Assembly (NCBI GenBank): GCA_036377675.1
Contig: DASUXY010000023.1
Span: forward strand, 1-64,000
Source: DASUXY01 sp036377675
Lineage (GTDB): Bacteria > Bacillota > Bacilli > Bacillales > Amphibacillaceae
Reading direction: 5' to 3'
DNA: 64,000 nt
Made by a program: the position numbers and the translations under genes. How positions within the stretch are numbered: position 1 is the stretch's first letter; the number at the start of each line of letters is the position of its first letter. Below, one piece after another: positions 16,888 to 25,504 of this stretch. The notes under the pieces are model-generated. The model was not told the DNA's origin, searched no databases, and worked only from the letters and a program-made list of their open reading frames with translations.

Positions 16888-17727
16888 ATGTATTTGACGA
16901 TCGATGGAGTTAAAAAAAGCTTTCAACATAATCAAGAAACGTTAACCGTCTTGGATGACATTCACATATCCATAGAAAAAGGACAATTCGTTTCGATTGT
17001 TGGACCGTCCGGATGTGGAAAATCAACCCTACTTTATATTATTGCTGGCCTCGTACAGCCTGATGATGGTGCTGTTCGAGTTTTAGGAAAAAAAGTAACG
17101 AAACCGAGTCCAAACCGAGTCGTTGTTTTTCAAGAAGATGGACTGTTTCCGTGGTTATCAGTTACCGAAAACGTTACATATGGACTTAAATTAAAGAGAC
17201 TTTCAAAAGAGGAAATAAAACAAAAAGCGCATGACGTCTTAAAAATGGTACATTTGAGTCGTTATAAAAATGCTTATCCTCACCAATTATCTGGAGGGAT
17301 GAAGCAACGGGTAGCCATCGCACGTGCCCTCGTCATGGAACCCGATATTTTGTTAATGGATGAACCTTTTGCGGCACTCGATGAACAGACGCGTCTCGTC
17401 TTGCAAAGCGAATTACTAAATATTTGGCAAAAAACAAAGGTGACGATTTTATTTATTACACATAATATCCGGGAAGCGGTGCTCTTATCAGAAAAAGTGA
17501 TTGTGATGGGTACACGTCCAGGGAATGTCAAAGAAGTATTTTCAATGCCACCTGCAACAAGGCAAATTGTGCCTAATCGTGAAACGTTATCGATTGAGCA
17601 GAAAATATTTTCAGTTTTACAAGGAGAAATTGAAAAAGTGCTAAAGGAGGAAATGGGGGATGACTACAGCTTTCAGACGAATCGTGATGATAGTGACTTT
17701 ACTCGTCACCTGGGAAGTCACCTCTAG
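16888..17727 (+). CDS. ABC ATPase, sulfonate/taurine/nitrate type (SsuB/TauB-like)
   Basis: A 279-aa ATPase from ATG 16888, chosen because GGAGAGGT lies seven bases upstream; an in-frame GTG at 16855 lacks an RBS. Walker A GPSGCGKST, Q-loop region FQEDGLFPW, signature LSGGMKQR, Walker B LLMDEPFAALD, and H-loop THNIREA are complete. A ~35-residue C-terminal extension runs past the ABC core. It shares a transcript with the permease and binding protein downstream. Its last 68 bp overlap the permease gene in another frame, unusually long. Confidence 0.9.
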   Translation: MYLTIDGVKKSFQHNQETLTVLDDIHISIEKGQFVSIVGPSGCGKSTLLYIIAGLVQPDDGAVRVLGKKVTKPSPNRVVVFQEDGLFPWLSVTENVTYGLKLKRLSKEEIKQKAHDVLKMVHLSRYKNAYPHQLSGGMKQRVAIARALVMEPDILLMDEPFAALDEQTRLVLQSELLNIWQKTKVTILFITHNIREAVLLSEKVIVMGTRPGNVKEVFSMPPATRQIVPNRETLSIEQKIFSVLQGEIEKVLKEEMGDDYSFQTNRDDSDFTRHLGSHL

Positions 17728-18412
17728 ATTCTCAACTATACCCGACTTTATGTTTCCGAGTGTAACACAAGTTTTTGAAACGCTTGTCAATGGAATCATC
17801 GACGGTCAAATTCCTGTTGCAGTCGTTCAAAGTATCGGTCGATTATTCATCGGCTTTTCAATGGCTGTTGTGATTGGACTGTTATTAGGCTATCTCATTT
17901 GGCGGTTTACGTTGGTTGAAGAGACGCTCGGCTTTCTCATCACAGCTCTACAATCCATTCCGAGTATCGTTTGGTTTCCGCTTGCGATCATTTGGTTTGG
18001 TCTCAATGATATGGCGATTCTTTTTATCGTGACCATTGGCGCGACGTGGACGATGACGATTAGTGCTTCGAGTGGGTTTCAAAATGTTTCAAAACTTTAT
18101 CAACGCGTAGCGAAAACGTTAGGGTCAAGTGGTTTTCATTACGTACGAACGGTGATCATTCCAGCCGCTATTCCACAAATCATCTCCGGATTGCGGATTG
18201 CTTGGGCATTTTCTTGGCGGGCGTTGATGGCTGGTGAATTATTAGGGTCTGGAGGTGGGCTCGGTCAGTTACTTGAAGTTGGTCGATCTCTCGGTCAAAT
18301 GGATCTCGTTATTTCCGTTATGATCATCATTGCCGTCATTGGAACGATTATGGATCATGTTCTGTTTTTACGCTTAGAACGAAATGTCCAAATGAAGTGG
18401 GGCGTAGCGTAG
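17660..18412 (+). CDS. ABC permease, sulfonate/taurine type (SsuC-like)
   Basis: A 250-aa BPD-type permease with about six helices. The EAA loop is VAKTLGSSGFHYVRTVIIPAAIP. The start ATG 17660 has AAAGGAGG nine bases upstream inside the ATPase gene, so the 68-bp overlap looks real rather than a start error. Motif RIAWAFSWRALMAGELLG is typical of the SsuC/TauC group. It should import an alkanesulfonate, taurine or similar small anion. Confidence 0.9.
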   Translation: MTTAFRRIVMIVTLLVTWEVTSRFSTIPDFMFPSVTQVFETLVNGIIDGQIPVAVVQSIGRLFIGFSMAVVIGLLLGYLIWRFTLVEETLGFLITALQSIPSIVWFPLAIIWFGLNDMAILFIVTIGATWTMTISASSGFQNVSKLYQRVAKTLGSSGFHYVRTVIIPAAIPQIISGLRIAWAFSWRALMAGELLGSGGGLGQLLEVGRSLGQMDLVISVMIIIAVIGTIMDHVLFLRLERNVQMKWGVA

Positions 18413-18479
18413 ATAAAAGAATGATTCAATAAAATAAATGTGCCCCGAATCAATGCGAAAATAAAAGGGAGGAATGGAA

Positions 18480-19487
18480 ATGAAGGGAAAAAGAATCGTT
18501 GTGATGATTGTAGCCATTATGATGATTGGAGTATTTTCAGCTTGCAGTAGTCAGAGTGGAAGTAACGCCTCTTCTAAGAAAAGTGAAGTAACAATCGGTT
18601 ATTTTCCAAATGTAACGCATATTGCTACGATGATTGCGCTTGAAAAAGGATATTTTAAAGACGAATTTTCGGATGAAGTGACGATTCAAACGAAAACCGT
18701 TCCGAATGGAGGGTTGTTTATGGAGGCGATGGCGACCGATGAAATCGACGTTGGTACGATTGGACCTGCTCCGTTAATAAGTTTTTATGCGAAAGATCCA
18801 CGCTATCATATTATTTCTGGAGCCGTAAACGGTGGAGCCGTCCTCGTTGCGCGTGAACAGAGTGGGATTAAGCGATTAGAAGATTTGGATGGAAAAAAAG
18901 TAGCGATTCCCGTCATTGGTAGTACGCAAGATATTATGTTGAGAAAAGCACTTCAAGATGTGAAACTAAAGCCGACGACAAGCGACGGAACGGTTGAACT
19001 GTTCGCATCTGCCCCTGCGGACACAGCGACTTTATTCGTCCAACAATCTGTCGATGCCGCAGCGACACAAGAACCGTGGGGACATGTGCTAGAGACGGAA
19101 ACAAACGGCGACATTTTGCTTGATTGGGATGAGTTCGCCTGGGGGAAAGAATCGACGAATACCGTTGTTGCAGCGAGTGAGTCATTTCTAGAACACGAAG
19201 AGCTTGTAAACGCTTATTTACGTGCACACCAACAAGCGATTCAGTTCATCGAAGAAAATCCAGAAGAAAGTCAAGAGCTCGTTGTCAACCATATTAAAGA
19301 TCTGACAGGAAAAGAAATGGATGCAAAAGACGTAGAAGCTGCGTTTAGGCGGTTAGAAGTAACGACTGCTGTCAATGAACAAGTTCTCCAAGAAATGGCT
19401 ACTATTAGTGAAAAAGCTGGCTATATTCCGAACGATGAATTGGAAGGCCTTGTGAAGTTATCATTTCTAGAAAATTTACAACAATAA
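18480..19487 (+). CDS. ABC substrate-binding lipoprotein, sulfonate/taurine type (SsuA-like)
   Basis: A 335-aa lipoprotein. The start ATG at 18480 has AAAGGGAGG seven bases upstream; an ATG two codons earlier is too close to that RBS. The signal peptide ends in lipobox FSAC. The mature part has YFPNVTHIATMIALEKGYF, then DVGTIGPAPLISFYA and DTATLFVQQSVDAAATQEPWG, as in SsuA/TauA-type proteins. The substrate is not readable, but alkanesulfonate or taurine fits best with the neighbouring cysteine synthase. Confidence 0.88.
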   Translation: MKGKRIVVMIVAIMMIGVFSACSSQSGSNASSKKSEVTIGYFPNVTHIATMIALEKGYFKDEFSDEVTIQTKTVPNGGLFMEAMATDEIDVGTIGPAPLISFYAKDPRYHIISGAVNGGAVLVAREQSGIKRLEDLDGKKVAIPVIGSTQDIMLRKALQDVKLKPTTSDGTVELFASAPADTATLFVQQSVDAAATQEPWGHVLETETNGDILLDWDEFAWGKESTNTVVAASESFLEHEELVNAYLRAHQQAIQFIEENPEESQELVVNHIKDLTGKEMDAKDVEAAFRRLEVTTAVNEQVLQEMATISEKAGYIPNDELEGLVKLSFLENLQQ

Positions 19488-19635
19488 TTGAATGACGATG
19501 GGCGTTATGGAGGCGTTCAGTTGATTCATTGAGTAAATTCATGTAATATTCAATCATAGAATAAACGTTTCATCTGTTGTACGTCAGTGAATTTGTCGCA
19601 CCAATATTTTATTCGTTGAGAAATGAACGAGTAGA

Positions 19636-19673
19636 AGAGGTTCTAGCGCACCCTCTATAAAAAAACTAAGGAA
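19636..19673 (+). promoter_or_regulatory. PreQ1-I riboswitch
   Basis: AGAGGTTCTAGC, then CACCCTCT and a run of A ending AACTAAGG match the short preQ1 class I aptamer almost base for base, including the A-rich tail that forms the H-type pseudoknot. A terminator follows within 10 bases and queD-queE lie downstream, so preQ1 should repress queuosine precursor synthesis. Confidence 0.93.
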
Positions 19674-19682
19674 TAAATGAGC

Positions 19683-19713
19683 AAACCATATCCTTAGGGT
19701 ATGGTTTTTTTTT
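19683..19713 (+). terminator. PreQ1 riboswitch terminator
   Basis: AAACCATA (19683-19690) pairs with TATGGTTT (19700-19707), followed by T. It is the expression platform of the preQ1 aptamer, 178 bp before queD. Confidence 0.85.
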
Positions 19714-19890
19714 AGGTTATCTGTTGGAAAAGCGGGGAAGTCCAATCGCAATCGTCGGTCCGTTCAATAACCGTGTTAGCCAGGTCTGAACAAGTAGGGA
19801 ATAATTACTATATTTCCACTACGCAATCCAGCGACGATTATTTCCATTCCTTTCGCGCTATACGTCATAAATAGGGAGAGGAATCGTTAC

Positions 19891-20373
19891 ATGTCTAAGT
19901 TTCGAATTGTTGATCAACTACAAAAATTAGATAAAGATATTCAAAGGTCGGAGTTAATATACCATGATAAGCGTGTCTTAGTAAGCAAGGAATTTACTTT
20001 TGATGCTGCACATCACTTGCACGGATATGAAGGGAAGTGTAAAAATCTTCACGGTCATACGTATAAGGTCATCTTCGGGATTAGTGGCTATACGAACGAA
20101 ATTGGCATGACGATTGACTTCGGTGATATAAAATCGATATGGAAAGAGGAAATTGAAATTTATTTAGACCATCGTTATGTGAACGAAACACTTCCACCGA
20201 TGAATACAACGGCGGAAAATATGGTTGTTTGGATTTATGAGAAAATGGTGCAAGCTTTACATCGACCGGAAAATAAACAGAAATATGATGGAGTGCGTGT
20301 CGAATTCGTTCGTTTATATGAAACTCCAACGGCGTACGCGGAGGCGAGACGGGAGTGGATGGAAAATGAATGA
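19891..20373 (+). CDS. queD: 6-carboxy-tetrahydropterin synthase QueD
   Basis: A 160-aa enzyme making 6-carboxy-5,6,7,8-tetrahydropterin from dihydroneopterin triphosphate, second step of queuosine/preQ0 synthesis. Zinc ligands are His41 (FDAAHHLHG) and the HGH pair His54/His56; catalytic Cys50 lies in GKCKNLHGH. The C-terminal ETPTAYAEARREW is typical. An ~28-residue N-terminal lead precedes the core. RBS GGGAGAGG precedes the ATG. The stop overlaps queE by 8 bp, and expression is under the preQ1 riboswitch. Confidence 0.95.
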   Translation: MSKFRIVDQLQKLDKDIQRSELIYHDKRVLVSKEFTFDAAHHLHGYEGKCKNLHGHTYKVIFGISGYTNEIGMTIDFGDIKSIWKEEIEIYLDHRYVNETLPPMNTTAENMVVWIYEKMVQALHRPENKQKYDGVRVEFVRLYETPTAYAEARREWMENE

Positions 20374-21094
20374 AATTCCAATTTTAGAAATATTTGGTCC
20401 GACGATCCAAGGAGAAGGAATGGTTATTGGCAAGAAAACGATGTTTGTGCGAACAGCTGGCTGTGATTATTCGTGTACGTGGTGTGATTCCAAGTTTACG
20501 TGGGATGGATCGGCTACAGATGAGATCGTACAAATGACGGCTTCGGAAATTTGGGAGAAACTTAAGGAAGTCGGTGGAAGCGCATTTTCGCACGTTACCA
20601 TCTCCGGCGGAAACCCCGCATTGTACAAACAGTTATCCACGCTCGTTGACATTTTTAAAAAAAATGAGATCGAAGTCGCTTTAGAAACACAAGGAAGCCG
20701 GTGGCAAGATTGGTTTGTCCACATTGATGACTTGACGATTTCCCCGAAACCACCGAGCTCAACGATGAAGACGAATTTTTATATCCTTGATCAAATCATC
20801 GATCAGTTAACGGATTACGATCGCATAAACAATGTCAGTTTGAAAGTCGTTATTTTTAATGAAGAAGACTTACAATATGCAAAGAAAGTAACGAGAAGAT
20901 ATCGTGAGATTCCCCTTTATTTGCAAGTCGGTAATCGGTATCATTCGTCACTACAGACAGATCGATTAACGTCCCAACTCATCCGCTCTTACGAATGGCT
21001 GATTCGGCAAACGATGGATGATGACACGTTGAACGATGTTCGCGTTTTACCTCAATTACATACGCTCGTATGGGGGAATAAACGGGGCGTTTAA
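20366..21094 (+). CDS. queE: 7-carboxy-7-deazaguanine synthase QueE
   Basis: A 242-aa radical SAM enzyme converting carboxy-tetrahydropterin to 7-carboxy-7-deazaguanine. The cluster motif is C33-x3-C37-x2-C40 (AGCDYSCTWCDSKFTW); the N-terminal EIFGPTIQGEG is the QueE signature, and SGGNP binds SAM. I take the ATG at 20366 inside the end of queD; the longer frame from 20225 is queD read out of frame. queC and queF, needed for preQ0/preQ1, are not next to it here. Confidence 0.95.
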   Translation: MNEIPILEIFGPTIQGEGMVIGKKTMFVRTAGCDYSCTWCDSKFTWDGSATDEIVQMTASEIWEKLKEVGGSAFSHVTISGGNPALYKQLSTLVDIFKKNEIEVALETQGSRWQDWFVHIDDLTISPKPPSSTMKTNFYILDQIIDQLTDYDRINNVSLKVVIFNEEDLQYAKKVTRRYREIPLYLQVGNRYHSSLQTDRLTSQLIRSYEWLIRQTMDDDTLNDVRVLPQLHTLVWGNKRGV

Positions 21095-21107
21095 TTCGGG
21101 AGGTGAA

Positions 21108-21156
21108 GATCGTTTTCCCGTAGATTTGTTACTAGGCTACGGGAAAATGATCGCTT
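21108..21156. terminator. Strong hairpin after queE
   Basis: GATCGTTTTCCCGTAG (21108-21123) pairs with CTACGGGAAAATGATC (21137-21152), followed by CTTTT. It separates queE from the convergent gene at 21201. Confidence 0.85.
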
Positions 21157-21200
21157 TTCGGATCCTACACATCTTTTACCTTTAAAACGTTTCACTTCTT

Positions 21201-21995
21201 TTATTTGTTCATTTCTTTTGAATAGTCATTGATTTGGAGCACTCTTTCAATGACTTGAGGTGCTGTTTTTCCTCCATAGTTTCGATTCGTAATTCCGAGG
21301 ATCGGGGAATGGATAAGTTGTTCCATTACTTTCGTTAGTTCGGCGGGACCGACGAGATGGATGCCTTCCCATTCGCCATCTTTTGCATATTTTTGTATCG
21401 TCGGAACGATATTTTTAAACCATCTAGACTGATTTTCTTTTAAACGTTGATCGTATTGGTCGCGGTGATTGGCACTGCTCGAAATAATGGCACCAGATGC
21501 TAGTCCTTTATATTGTTTCCAATGTTTGTTTTTTAAGTCGAATGTATAATGGGCTTGGCCAACTAAATTGCCAAGTACCGTTTCGAGGATGGACACTTCG
21601 TCTCTTTGTAGTAAAATGATGCCACTTTTTGGATATTGCTGATTGAGTTCATCCCACTGTTCGGTGACGGGGGTGTCTTTCCAGTGAAATTCATTTTTGA
21701 TAGAGATTTGAGTATGTTTCATTAGAAGTTGATCTGAGGTTGCAAAGCAAATTAAACCTTGCTTTATATTTCGTTGTTCATCTGTAATTACTGATGTTAC
21801 TTTTTTAGAAATGGTCGTAAATCGTTTTAATTGGTCTGGTTCAGAAGCTTGTATATATTCTTTCGTTCTTTTTAATCCGTTTTTCAAACGAATTTTCCAT
21901 TCTTCACTCGATGGATCAATATTTAAGTAAATCGTTAAGACGGGGCCTTGTAAATGTTTCAATTGTTCGTTTATTTCCTTGTATGCTGTCGTCAT
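21201..21995 (-). CDS. VLRF1/baeRF-family protein (predicted peptide-release or ribosome-rescue factor)
   Basis: A 264-aa soluble protein. The N-terminal GPVLTIYLNIDPSSEEWKIRLKNGLKR and the middle segment GIILLQRDEVSILETVLG, with conserved SSANHRDQYDQRLKENQSRW, match my memory of Bacillus proteins annotated as VLRF1-family aeRF1-type release factors. They are distant relatives of eRF1 and of Vms1/ANKZF1, which frees peptides from stalled ribosomes. The bacterial role is not settled. RBS GAGAGGA precedes the ATG. It is monocistronic. Confidence 0.7.
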   Translation of the reverse strand: MTTAYKEINEQLKHLQGPVLTIYLNIDPSSEEWKIRLKNGLKRTKEYIQASEPDQLKRFTTISKKVTSVITDEQRNIKQGLICFATSDQLLMKHTQISIKNEFHWKDTPVTEQWDELNQQYPKSGIILLQRDEVSILETVLGNLVGQAHYTFDLKNKHWKQYKGLASGAIISSSANHRDQYDQRLKENQSRWFKNIVPTIQKYAKDGEWEGIHLVGPAELTKVMEQLIHSPILGITNRNYGGKTAPQVIERVLQINDYSKEMNK

Positions 21996-22187
21996 AGCGT
22001 TCTTCCTCTCTCTTGAATATTTTACTATTCATACATGTAGTGTATCATTAAAAATTATGAAACAAGCATGAGAAATCGAAAACTTTTCAAAAAATTGTTG
22101 AGCACATTGTGACAAGTGACGAACAGAGTATCGGACGAGTACGAATTGAAAGGTTCAAGCTTGGGGACTTTTGTAGGAATGTATTCG

Positions 22188-22220
22188 CTACGTGTATGAT
22201 ATGTGGTATCATATACGTAG
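22188..22220. promoter_or_regulatory. Palindrome with 14-bp arms, operator candidate
   Basis: CTACGTGTATGATA (22188-22201) and TATCATATACGTAG (22207-22220) are inverted copies with one G:T difference and a 5-base centre. No T-run follows on either strand, so it is not a terminator. It lies in the gap between divergent genes (21995 and 22380), where an operator would be expected. Confidence 0.5.
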
Positions 22221-22379
22221 AAAAGATAAAATATATGCTTATTTTGTCATCATAGGCGTATGAACAAATGCTCATTTGTAAAAGCGATCTGTCCTTGGCA
22301 CATTCAACAAGGCTATGACAAATTTTTACATGTGCATTTATTGGAAAGTTTTTTGAATTCAAAAAAGGAGACGATTGCT

Positions 22380-23183
22380 ATGCGTGTGAACATCACAAGA
22401 TTGAAGGAAGAGGAAGCTAAAATAACATACCAAGAAACGGCGGGATTGGCAATTATTACGATCCATCGTCCGCAGTTGCGCAATGCTTTAACACAAAAAA
22501 TGTGGAAGCAATTATCTGAAATTGCAAACAAAGTGCTTGAAAACCCTAAAAATAAGGTTGTCTTATTACGTGGATCGGGAGATCAGTTTACGGCTGGGTC
22601 GGATATTAAGGAATTCCATCAATTGTCCTTAGAAGAAGCGGAACATTCTTTTGTCGTTATGGAACAAACGATTTCTACATTTGAAAAGTTGCCGATTCCA
22701 ACGATTGGAGTCATTAATGGACCAGCGATGGGGGCTGGATTAGAGTTAGCACTCGCTTGTGATTTGCGGGTCGGTTCTGAAAAAGCAAAATTAGGTATTC
22801 CTGTAGGTAAATTAGGAATTACAATTAATAACCAATTTGCCCAACGCCTTGTCAGTTTGATTGGTCCGAGCTTAACAAAAGATCTCGTATATACAGGGCG
22901 GATTTTACGAGCAGAGGAAGCCCATCAATTAGGGATGTTAAATTATTTAGTAGAGGAAAGAAAACTCGACCGATTTGCGATTCGGATGGGGAAACTTGTC
23001 GCTTCACAATCACCTGCCTCCCTGTTAGCTGTGAAACAGTCGGTTAGCGAATGTGTAAATAGTGCTCCTGTCCTTTGGAAAGGTTCGACTCCGTTTGTCG
23101 ACCCGAATGATTTCCCAGAAGGAGTGGCAGCGTTTGTAGAAAAACGACTACCAAATTTCGAACGTCGAGTGACGAGCGAGTAA
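22380..23183 (+). CDS. Enoyl-CoA hydratase/isomerase family protein
   Basis: A 267-aa crotonase-fold enzyme. I start at ATG 22380, with AAAAAAGGAG nine bases upstream; 40 upstream codons in frame lack an RBS. Oxyanion-hole segments are DQFTAGSDIKEF and GPAMGAGLELALACDLRVGS. The first catalytic Glu position in the second segment carries Gly-Ala-Gly-Leu-Glu as usual. It probably hydrates or isomerises enoyl-CoA in fatty acid or aromatic degradation; the exact substrate is unknown. A long palindrome sits upstream. Confidence 0.88.
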   Translation: MRVNITRLKEEEAKITYQETAGLAIITIHRPQLRNALTQKMWKQLSEIANKVLENPKNKVVLLRGSGDQFTAGSDIKEFHQLSLEEAEHSFVVMEQTISTFEKLPIPTIGVINGPAMGAGLELALACDLRVGSEKAKLGIPVGKLGITINNQFAQRLVSLIGPSLTKDLVYTGRILRAEEAHQLGMLNYLVEERKLDRFAIRMGKLVASQSPASLLAVKQSVSECVNSAPVLWKGSTPFVDPNDFPEGVAAFVEKRLPNFERRVTSE

Positions 23184-23307
23184 GTTCTTCAATTCCATAA
23201 GCAAGTAGAACTGACGGTGACGGAAAATTGCATCATCAAACAGATGGACGATTCGAAAAAGAGATGCATTCCGTCCACGCATGAAGAGACGTGTCTAAAT
23301 CAATTGA

Positions 23308-23335
23308 GGCTCAAGCATGTAGCTTGAGTCTTTTT
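23308..23335 (+). terminator. Terminator after enoyl-CoA hydratase gene
   Basis: GGCTCAAGC (23308-23316) pairs with GCTTGAGTC (23322-23330), followed by five T. Confidence 0.88.
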
Positions 23336-23351
23336 ATATCAAAAACAGAGA

Positions 23352-24146
23352 TTATATTTTTACGATAACGTCGACGGCATGGAGCTCAATGTTTAAATAG
23401 CGATGGAAATGCTCAATAATTTGTTGCTGTAACTGTTCGATTGATGCCATCATCTTGATTTTTGTTGGCTGCTTGAAACTCACTTCTACTTGAACGGTCG
23501 GTAAACCTTCCAAATGGAATTTTATTGAATGCCACGTCTTAATGTCTTTGTTCAACGTACATGCATGTTGAATTATTTTTTTATACACTTGATCGGAAAT
23601 GTAAATAGCTCCGCGGTGGAAGTCAGGATGGACAATCGTCGTTTCACCAATCTTTCGTTTTTTAGACGTAAAAATCTCCTTCCCTTTTTCAATGAGTTTT
23701 TTAAAGAAGTTTTGTGATACTTGTTCGTGGGGGATGGGGATCACGTGTTTTCCTTCTAATTGCCGAACATATTGCGCCATTTTTATTTCCTTGGATGAAC
23801 GAATATCTTCAATATTATAGTAATGGTCAATTTCGCCAAGATGGAGTCGCTTGGCAATTAAGCGTACCATTTTTTTCGATGTCCCAATGATTAGAATCCG
23901 TTTAATCGAATGCTGCTGAATCGCTTTTTGAACTTCTTCGGCATGATCTTTATTTAAAAAAGTAGCACATTTGACAGCAGTAATCGTATTTTTCTCGAAT
24001 TTAGCCGAAGTGCCAGCTACTTTTTTCCCTTTGACAATGAGTAAACCATCATCAATAATTGCTGGAATTTCCTTTTCATAAGCGAATTGTAATGCGGAAG
24101 TGCTTTTCCCTGTACCACTCGGCCCACTTAATGCATAAACTTCCAT
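23352..24146 (-). CDS. P-loop NTPase with Asp23-like C-terminal domain
   Basis: A 264-aa protein from ATG 24146, chosen for GGAGG eight bases upstream; 39 more codons upstream lack an RBS. Walker A is GPSGTGKST (residues 8-16), followed by FAYEKEIPAIIDDGLL. The second part of the NTPase region has ILIIGTSKKMVRLIAKRL. The C-terminal ~95 residues (HRGAIYISDQVYKKIIQHA and LPTVQVEVSFKQ, then a long helix) look like the Asp23/Gls24 alkaline-shock fold. HPr-kinase-like nucleotide binding with an Asp23-like tail is unusual. Function is unknown. Confidence 0.65.
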   Translation of the reverse strand: MEVYALSGPSGTGKSTSALQFAYEKEIPAIIDDGLLIVKGKKVAGTSAKFEKNTITAVKCATFLNKDHAEEVQKAIQQHSIKRILIIGTSKKMVRLIAKRLHLGEIDHYYNIEDIRSSKEIKMAQYVRQLEGKHVIPIPHEQVSQNFFKKLIEKGKEIFTSKKRKIGETTIVHPDFHRGAIYISDQVYKKIIQHACTLNKDIKTWHSIKFHLEGLPTVQVEVSFKQPTKIKMMASIEQLQQQIIEHFHRYLNIELHAVDVIVKI

Positions 24147-24648
24147 CCTCGACGCCTCCAAATGGTTAAAAGTTAACGTTTTTGTTTCTTTTAGTTTATC
24201 ATAGTTTAGATTACATCGCTTCAATGTTTTTTTAATGCTGCCTTTAATCGTGTCGTTAGTCACTAAATAAAACGTTTAAACGATAGTCGAAGTCATGAAC
24301 CGATTTTGAATTGAAACCGACTTTCTTGAACGGCTGATCCAGCGTTGTACGTTCGTTCAATAAATGTTACGTTATTCGTTTTCGTAATGAGTAAGACAGT
24401 AGAGCTCCTCGTTCCATAATCTGCTGTTTGAATAAATAGTGGTGATTCACCTCGTGACTTTTTTCCATCAGCGAATTAGACATAACTTCAATAGTAAAGT
24501 TTATCACGAATGAATTGTCTTTTGAAGAACAGTTGAAAATCGTTAGGAAAGTATTACAAGGCAGGTGTGTCCATACATGAATCTTTAAAAATATGATACG
24601 ATAAAAGATATCGTTTCATTATAAAAAATGGGGAAGGAAGATGAATCA
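24147..24648. other. Intergenic region of 500 bp
   Basis: No gene, RNA motif or repeat was recognised. It must carry the divergent promoters of the P-loop gene (minus) and the HAD hydrolase gene (plus). A short AT-rich dyad (GATACGATAAAAGATATCG) lies at about 24593-24612. Confidence 0.35.
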
Positions 24649-25428
24649 TTGGTAAAAGCAATCATATTTGATTTAGATGATACATTACTTTGGGATGCTA
24701 AAAGTGTTGACGCAGCTTTTAAAGCTTCATGTAAGATCGCCCAAAAGAAGCACGGAGTTGACCCGAGCAAATTAGAAGAAAGCGTCAAAGAACATGCACA
24801 ATCTTTGTATGAGTCTTATGAGACATATGCGTTTACGAAAAATATCGGTATTGGAACATTTGAAGCTTTATGGGGAGATTTCCAAGACGAAGGTGAATCA
24901 TTTCAAAAGTTACGGAAAATTGCACCTACATATAGAAAAGATGCTTGGAAAAAAGGTTTAGAAGATGTCGGTATTCATGATGAAGTGTTAGCTGAGGAAT
25001 TAGCAGAAACATTTCGAGTTGCTCGTAAGGAGAATGTGTTTTTATACGAAGAGACGCTCGATGTTCTTGATGAACTAAAGGACGATTATAAGCTTCTCTT
25101 GTTGACGAACGGTTCTCCTGATTTACAACGAACAAAATTAAAGCTCTCACCCGAGCTCGTCCCGTATTTCGAACATATTGTCATATCAGGTGACTTTGGA
25201 AGTGGGAAGCCAGATCCTACTATTTTCAAACATGCGTTAAAGTTACTTGATGTCGATCGTGATGAAGCGTTGATGGTTGGGGATAATTTATTAACGGATA
25301 TACTCGGTGCTTTCCGAACAGGGATTGATTCGGTGTGGATTAATCATGATGATCAAAAGCCAGAGAAAGTGACACCAACGTATGAAATTAAACGTTTAAA
25401 GGAAATTTTGTCCATCGTTAAACAGTAA
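24649..25428 (+). CDS. HAD-superfamily hydrolase (YsaA-like)
   Basis: A Mg-dependent HAD hydrolase of about 259 aa. Motif I is FDLDDTLLW near the N terminus with the nucleophile and acid/base Asp, motif II LTNGSP, motif III Lys in GSGKPDPTIF, and motif IV VGDNLLTDILGA. A long helical cap (C1) lies between I and II. Probable phosphatase acting on a small phosphorylated metabolite. Start is uncertain: TTG 24649 follows GGAAGGAAG, while ATG 24628 would add seven residues. The resemblance to B. subtilis YsaA is from memory. Confidence 0.82.
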   Translation: MVKAIIFDLDDTLLWDAKSVDAAFKASCKIAQKKHGVDPSKLEESVKEHAQSLYESYETYAFTKNIGIGTFEALWGDFQDEGESFQKLRKIAPTYRKDAWKKGLEDVGIHDEVLAEELAETFRVARKENVFLYEETLDVLDELKDDYKLLLLTNGSPDLQRTKLKLSPELVPYFEHIVISGDFGSGKPDPTIFKHALKLLDVDRDEALMVGDNLLTDILGAFRTGIDSVWINHDDQKPEKVTPTYEIKRLKEILSIVKQ

Positions 25429-25504
25429 TAATATGGACGACTAAAACATAAAAAGGGACATAAGTTAAAAAATCATGAATGTAGATTAAATCATAAAAGT
25501 AGAA

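Noticed and set aside
18934..19227. 97-codon minus-strand frame
   Set aside because: Lies fully inside the substrate-binding protein gene on the other strand; a shadow frame.
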